Shown here: positions 61,437 to 64,000 of the stretch, one piece after another
Layout of the letters: every line of letters starts with the position of its first letter
Numbering within the stretch: position 1 is the first letter of the stretch
NCBI RefSeq assembly: GCF_003148805.1
Contig: NZ_QGGX01000023.1
Location: 1-64,000 of the forward strand
Length of the DNA: 64,000 nucleotides
Direction: 5' to 3'
Source: Aminobacter sp. AP02
GTDB lineage: Bacteria; Pseudomonadota; Alphaproteobacteria; Rhizobiales; Rhizobiaceae
The notes under the pieces: generated by a model
Told to the model about the DNA's origin: nothing
What the model saw: only the letters and a program-made list of their open reading frames with translations
The model's database searches: none
Translations under genes and position numbers: made by a program

Positions 61437-61901
61437 TCACGACGCCTTCGGCCGTTTCGACTGCAGGATGTTGCGGATCGAAAAGCTCGAATGGATACGG
61501 GCGAGACCAGGCAGCGCCGACAGGATTTCCTTGTGCACGCGCTCGAAATCACCGGCACTCGCCACTTCGACGCGCAGGAAATAGTCGGAGTCGCCGGTCA
61601 TCAAATAGCACTCCTTGATCTCGGGATAGCGCCGCACCGCAAGCTCGAAGCGGTTGAAATATTCCTCCGTCTGCCGCTCCAGCGTGATCTGGACGATGAC
61701 GGCGATGCCCTCGTCGGCGGCGGCGTTGCCAATGATCGCGGTGTAGCCGCGAATGATCCCTTCCTGCTCCAGCAATTGCACACGCCGCAGGCATGCCGAA
61801 GGCGACAGGCCAACCTCGGCTGCGAGCTTGGCGTTGCTGACGCGCGCATTGGCGCGCAACGCCCGGATGATGCCGCGGTCGATGGCATCCAGAGAGGACA
61901 T
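61437..61901 (-). CDS. Lrp/AsnC-family regulator of alanine catabolism
   Basis: A 154-residue Lrp-type protein. The helix-turn-helix is RALRANARVSNAKLAAEVGLSPSACLRRVQLLEQEGII, and the effector-binding domain follows (ECYLMTGDSDYFLRVEVASAGDFERV). It is divergent from alr/dadX and dadA, so it probably activates them in the presence of alanine, as DadR does in other proteobacteria. The ATG at 61901 has GGAAGGA upstream and is preferred over one at 61916. Confidence 0.92.
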   Translation of the reverse strand: MSSLDAIDRGIIRALRANARVSNAKLAAEVGLSPSACLRRVQLLEQEGIIRGYTAIIGNAAADEGIAVIVQITLERQTEEYFNRFELAVRRYPEIKECYLMTGDSDYFLRVEVASAGDFERVHKEILSALPGLARIHSSFSIRNILQSKRPKAS

Positions 61902-62031
61902 CGCATTTCCTTCCAATTGGTCGACGAAAATTTCATCTTATCGCCATTGTTCGCACGATCATCGTCACATTGGCAAGATTTTCGCCGATCATTGCGATAT
62001 TCTCTTGGCTTGGCGAGGACTGTTTCCGGAA

Positions 62032-63165
62032 ATGAACATGGTTGCGCAAAGCGACATCGAAAGCCGTGCGGCTTGTGGCGTTCTGACCATCGACCTGGCG
62101 GCGCTGGTGGCGAACTACGAGCAACTGTGCCGGCTAACCGCACCCGGCAAGGCCGCGGCGGTGGTCAAGGCCGATGCCTACGGGCTCGGCGTGGCGCAGG
62201 TTGCACCGGCGCTCTACGACGCCGGCTGCCGCGACTTCTTCGTCGCGCATTTCATCGAGGCGGTCAGGCTCAAGCCGCACCTCGCCGCCGACGCGCGCAT
62301 TCTCGTGCTCAACGGTCTTTTGCCGGGCAGCGAGAATGATTGCGCCGACCTCGGCATCGTCCCGGTGCTGAACTCGCTGGCGCAGGTCGCCAACTGGTCG
62401 GCGACGGCCAAGGCGCGCGGCACGATCTTGCCGGCAGCGGTCCAGGCAGACACCGGTATGTCGCGGCTCGGGCTGGAACAGGCGGAGGCCGACATACTAC
62501 TCGCCGAGCCTGCCCGCCTCGAAGGCATCCATGTCGACATCATCATGAGCCACCTGGCCTGCGGCGACGAACCCGCGCATGGCGCCAATGCACGCCAACT
62601 GGCTCGCATGGGCCTTGTCCGCAGCCGCTTCCCAGACACCAAGCTTTCCTTTTCCAATTCGGCCGGCATCTTCCTCGGCGAGGACTATCGCGGCGATCTT
62701 GCCCGGCCGGGAATCGCGCTCTATGGCGGCGCGCCCTACTCCGGGAGCGGCAACCCGATGCGGCCAGTGGTGCGGCTCGAGATCGGCGTGGTGCAGACGC
62801 GCACCGTGCCGGCGGGCACCGAGATCGGCTATGGCGCGAGCTTCGTTGCCAAGTCGGAGATGCGCCTTGCCACCATCGCCGCCGGCTACGCCGATGGGCT
62901 GCCGCGCCATCTCAGCAATTCGGGCGCTGCCTATTTCGGCGATGTGCGCCTGCCGATCGTTGGCCGCGTGTCTATGGACAGCATCATTCTCGATGTAACT
63001 GCCCTGGCGCCTGGAACGCTCAAGCTCGGCGACATGGTCGAACTCATCGGCCCGCACCAGACGCTTGAGATGATCGCGGCGGACGCCGGCACCATTTCCT
63101 ACGAAATCCTGACCAGCCTGGGCCGGCGTTACAACCGCCGCTACCTCAGCCCGGCAGCGCGCTAA
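62032..63165 (+). CDS. alr: Alanine racemase (catabolic, DadX-like)
   Basis: A 377-residue PLP enzyme. The PLP lysine is in [12 protein letters not shown] (about residue 44), and the catalytic tyrosine is in EIGYGASF (about residue 265). [14 protein letters not shown] and [12 protein letters not shown] are conserved. Placement before dadA and beside an Lrp regulator indicates a catabolic role, converting L-alanine to D-alanine. The ATG at 62032 follows CCGGAA. Confidence 0.94.
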   Translation: MNMVAQSDIESRAACGVLTIDLAALVANYEQLCRLTAPGKAAAVVKADAYGLGVAQVAPALYDAGCRDFFVAHFIEAVRLKPHLAADARILVLNGLLPGSENDCADLGIVPVLNSLAQVANWSATAKARGTILPAAVQADTGMSRLGLEQAEADILLAEPARLEGIHVDIIMSHLACGDEPAHGANARQLARMGLVRSRFPDTKLSFSNSAGIFLGEDYRGDLARPGIALYGGAPYSGSGNPMRPVVRLEIGVVQTRTVPAGTEIGYGASFVAKSEMRLATIAAGYADGLPRHLSNSGAAYFGDVRLPIVGRVSMDSIILDVTALAPGTLKLGDMVELIGPHQTLEMIAADAGTISYEILTSLGRRYNRRYLSPAAR

Positions 63166-63179
63166 CTACAGGGGCAATC

Positions 63180-64000
63180 ATGCGCATAGTCATTCTCGGT
63201 GCCGGTGTCATCGGCGTCACCTCCGCCTACTACCTGGCCAAGGCCGGCCACAAGGTCACAGTGCTGGACCGTCAATCCGGACCCGCACTCGAGACCAGCT
63301 TTGGTAATGCCGGCGAGATCTCGCCCGGCTACGCCTCGCCTTGGGCGGCACCTGGCATCCCGCAGAAGGCGATGAAGTGGCTGTTCATGAAGCACGCGCC
63401 GCTGATCATCCAGCCGATGCTCGACATGTCGACCTGGCGCTGGGTGACGGCGATGCTGCGCAACTGCACCTCGTCGCGCTACGCACTCAACAAGAGCCGC
63501 ATGGTGCGCCTTGCCGAATACAGCCGCGACTGCCTGATTTCGCTGCGCGACGATACCGGCATCGAATACGACCACCGCACGCAAGGCACGCTGCAGCTGT
63601 TCCGTTACCAGAAGCAGCTCGACGGCATGGCCAAGGACATCGAGGTGCTGCAGAGCGACGGCGTGCCGTTCGAAGTTCTGGACGCCGCCGGCTGCGTTGC
63701 CGCCGAACCGGGCTTGGCGCCAGTGCGCGAAAAGGTTGCCGGCGGCCTGCGCCTGCCCAATGACGAGACCGGCGACTGCTTCAAGTTCACCAACGAACTG
63801 GCCAAGCTCGCCGAAGCACTGGGCGTCGAGTTCCGCTTCGGCGTCAAGCTCGAGAGCCTGCGCCAGCAGGGCAACCGCATCGTGGCCGTCCGCACCTCGG
63901 AAGGCGAGGTCGAGGCCGACATGTTCGTCGGCGCGCTCGGCAGCTTCACGCCTGCCTTCGTCAAGCCGCTCGGGCTCACCGTGCCGGTCTATCCGGTCAA
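63180..64000 (+). CDS. dadA: D-amino acid dehydrogenase (partial, runs off right edge)
   Basis: The first 273 codons are in the window and no stop is reached. It opens with [32 protein letters not shown], an FAD dinucleotide fold, then [22 protein letters not shown], diagnostic for DadA. It oxidises D-alanine to pyruvate and ammonia, feeding electrons to quinone at the inner membrane. It starts at ATG 63180, with GGGG upstream, 14 bases after alr. Confidence 0.95.
   Translation, partial: MRIVILGAGVIGVTSAYYLAKAGHKVTVLDRQSGPALETSFGNAGEISPGYASPWAAPGIPQKAMKWLFMKHAPLIIQPMLDMSTWRWVTAMLRNCTSSRYALNKSRMVRLAEYSRDCLISLRDDTGIEYDHRTQGTLQLFRYQKQLDGMAKDIEVLQSDGVPFEVLDAAGCVAAEPGLAPVREKVAGGLRLPNDETGDCFKFTNELAKLAEALGVEFRFGVKLESLRQQGNRIVAVRTSEGEVEADMFVGALGSFTPAFVKPLGLTVPVYPV

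Noticed and set aside
59936-61558. Long minus-strand frame opposite the aldehyde dehydrogenase
   Set aside because: Antisense shadow with no recognised family and no ribosome binding site; the aldehyde dehydrogenase motifs are unambiguous.

Overview
The window looks like a chromosomal piece of an alphaproteobacterium of the order Rhizobiales, most likely a Mesorhizobium/Aminobacter-type member of the Phyllobacteriaceae. This is inferred from high GC, the glnD-murJ-trpS-usp-nfuA gene order, an ActS/ActR (RegB/RegA) redox pair, a pcaDCHGB operon with divergent pcaQ, a DUF982 protein, and rhizobial intergenic palindromes. No rRNA, tRNA or CRISPR array was recognised. Coding density is high and most genes carry readable Shine-Dalgarno sequences.

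Left edge (1-2.8 kb): an accessory island. Three overlapping minus-strand genes form an ABC-three-component (ABC-3C) conflict system: an Mrr-like nuclease fused to the ABC-3C C-terminal domain, the small middle component, and a Rad50/SMC-like ATPase. The ATPase is cut after about 250 residues by the end of an IS3-family element that runs off the window. A decayed fragment of an AraC-type regulator gene lies between this island and the next gene.

2.8-12 kb: an MFS exporter and divergent AraC regulator, an epoxide hydrolase, a beta-barrel outer-membrane protein, a small secreted protein, and a copper-resistance operon (copA, a DUF305 protein, an aldo/keto reductase) behind a textbook MerR/CueR-type promoter with a 19-bp spacer.

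12-31 kb: the nitrogen sensor glnD and flippase murJ, then a three-gene glycan cassette (RmlC-like epimerase, Gfo/Idh/MocA oxidoreductase, family-2 glycosyltransferase) lying before trpS, a Usp protein and nfuA. Next come an L,D-transpeptidase, mmcB, regA/regB, and hrpB, which carries an in-frame palindromic repeat insertion. A membrane protein, a duplicated Cys-rich secreted protein, and a Gfo/RpiR sugar-regulation pair follow.

31-45 kb: ilvD, a MerR regulator with its own 19-bp-spacer promoter, a cystathionine beta-synthase/gamma-lyase operon (reverse transsulfuration), a MarR/EamA exporter pair with repeated operators, a DUF982 protein, and an RND efflux pump with two tandem adaptors.

45-56 kb: an aromatic-acid catabolic block. 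A branched-chain-type ABC transporter (binding protein, two permeases, two ATPases) lies next to pobA and pcaDCHGB, with pcaQ divergent and a recognisable PcaQ box. Together these would import hydroxybenzoate-type acids, hydroxylate 4-hydroxybenzoate to protocatechuate, and carry it through ring cleavage to beta-ketoadipate. pcaIJF is not in the window.

56-64 kb: an omega-aminotransferase, GntR regulator, L-2-hydroxyglutarate oxidase-like enzyme and succinate/glutarate-semialdehyde dehydrogenase-like enzyme, suggesting GABA or 5-aminovalerate catabolism. Last is an Lrp regulator divergent from alr/dadX and dadA (alanine catabolism), with dadA cut by the right edge.
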